In this document: piece after piece, positions 12,982 through 13,452 of the stretch
How the letters are laid out: each line of letters begins with the position of its first letter
Numbering within the stretch: the stretch's first letter is position 1
NCBI GenBank assembly: GCA_009887135.1
Contig: QXYA01000008.1
Location: 1-13,452, forward strand
Source of the DNA: Candidatus Poseidoniales archaeon
Lineage (GTDB): Archaea > Thermoplasmatota > Poseidoniia > Poseidoniales > Poseidoniaceae
Direction: 5' to 3'
Length of the DNA: 13,452 nucleotides
Notes under the pieces: generated by a model
Told to the model about the DNA's origin: nothing
Databases searched by the model: none
Seen by the model: only the letters and a program-made list of their open reading frames with translations
Made by a program: the position numbers and the translations under genes

Positions 12982-13452
12982 TCAACTATTGTTGCGAGTC
13001 GTGGAACACCCAACACCCCAAGATGTTCCTGAATCCATGGCATCTCTTGTCGCTTCAAGAAGGGCCTCTTCTGGCGACCTAATTGGAACTGAATCTTTAC
13101 CGTAAGCAAGCGTAATTTTGTGCGTAGGATGTGAGAAATTTTTCAATTGCATTTTTGAATTTCCAATTGATATTTCCCTTTCTAAATCTCCAATTGGAAT
13201 TTTAATTTCACGTGGGTTGAAATGCATCCCCATTCGAAGGGCTTTCTGAATGGCTTCTTTCCCAGTCCAAGCCAATAGTGGATCGATTTTACCATCATTT
13301 AATCGTTTGAGTTCTTCCCCTTTCGCCATCATATCGAATACTGCTGGTTTGGGTGGTCGATTCAATGGTTCAGCATCAACCCCAACCGTCCATCCTTCAT
13401 CGATAAGAGCAACACAAGCAAGCCCATCGCTATGAGAAATGGAAATGCTTGG
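12982..13452 (-). CDS. 4'-phosphopantetheinyl transferase, Sfp type (N-terminus outside window)
   Basis: The frame is open from the right edge to the stop at 12984-12982 and gives 156 residues. The enzyme transfers 4'-phosphopantetheine from CoA to a serine of a carrier protein, turning an apo-carrier into its working form. The visible part starts PSISISHSDGLACVALIDE, matching the family's SHS segment. Then come VGVDAEP with the Mg2+-binding Asp26 and Glu28, and WTGKEAIQKAL with Trp62, Lys65 and Glu66. This is the full catalytic signature, so it is probably active. About 60-90 N-terminal residues lie beyond the window. The residues after KEA form a divergent C-terminus ending in RNNS. A TTG at 13365 could be mistaken for a start, but conserved family sequence continues upstream of it. 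The carrier-protein partner is not in the window. Confidence 0.9.
   Translation of the reverse strand, partial: PSISISHSDGLACVALIDEGWTVGVDAEPLNRPPKPAVFDMMAKGEELKRLNDGKIDPLLAWTGKEAIQKALRMGMHFNPREIKIPIGDLEREISIGNSKMQLKNFSHPTHKITLAYGKDSVPIRSPEEALLEATRDAMDSGTSWGVGCSTTRNNS

Noticed and set aside
12982..13365. Phosphopantetheinyl transferase starting at the TTG at 13365
   Set aside because: The same frame continues upstream to the window edge with the conserved SHS and VGVDAE segments, so the gene is cut by the edge and TTG is internal.
13250..13435. Plus-strand 61-codon frame at the right edge
   Set aside because: It lies opposite the phosphopantetheinyl transferase, whose motifs are unmistakable on the minus strand.

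Overview
The window looks like chromosomal DNA from a marine planktonic archaeon, most probably a Marine Group II euryarchaeote (Candidatus Poseidoniales). The grounds are indirect. GC content is moderate, somewhat below 50% by eye. Genes are very tightly packed, with short leaders and few Shine-Dalgarno sites. The tRNA-Gly gene lacks an encoded CCA end. The secreted-protein repertoire is a C-terminally anchored subtilase with a long calcium-loop array plus a lipoprotein M28 peptidase, as is typical of that group. There is no rRNA or other decisive marker, so the assignment is inference.

Layout. Positions 2-157 hold the 3' end of an unrecognised gene. A membrane-anchored family 2 glycosyltransferase (196-1317) and a small two-helix membrane protein (1385-1678) follow on the + strand. 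A complete half-size ABC exporter (3526-1679, minus strand) converges on the small membrane gene with no base between the stop codons. A 96-bp divergent intergenic region separates the exporter from a very large + strand gene (3623-9241). That gene encodes a 1872-residue KP-43-like subtilase with a signal peptide, prodomain, catalytic domain, jelly-roll domain, 15 thrombospondin-type-3-like Ca2+-loop modules, an Ig-like domain, one transmembrane helix and a cytoplasmic tail. A tRNA-Gly(TCC) gene (9298-9369) follows. Only 18 bp after it begins an M28 zinc-peptidase lipoprotein (9388-10827). Next come a five-helix membrane protein with an extracytoplasmic alpha/beta-hydrolase domain (10872-12521) and a small MerT-like membrane protein (12558-12980). 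A 4'-phosphopantetheinyl transferase on the minus strand (13452-12982) runs off the right edge and converges on the MerT-like gene with a 1-bp gap.

How the genes may work together. The subtilase, the M28 lipoprotein and the membrane hydrolase all face the outside of the cell and lie on one strand. They form a plausible cell-surface degradation set: an endopeptidase tethered on a long Ca2+-stiffened stalk, a tethered exo-/aminopeptidase, and an esterase/peptidase-like hydrolase. That fits a protein- and particle-degrading lifestyle. The glycosyltransferase could contribute to surface glycans; the stalk carries about 15 N-glycosylation sequons. No mobile element, CRISPR array or recognisable defence system is present. 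Every stretch between genes is shorter than 150 bp.
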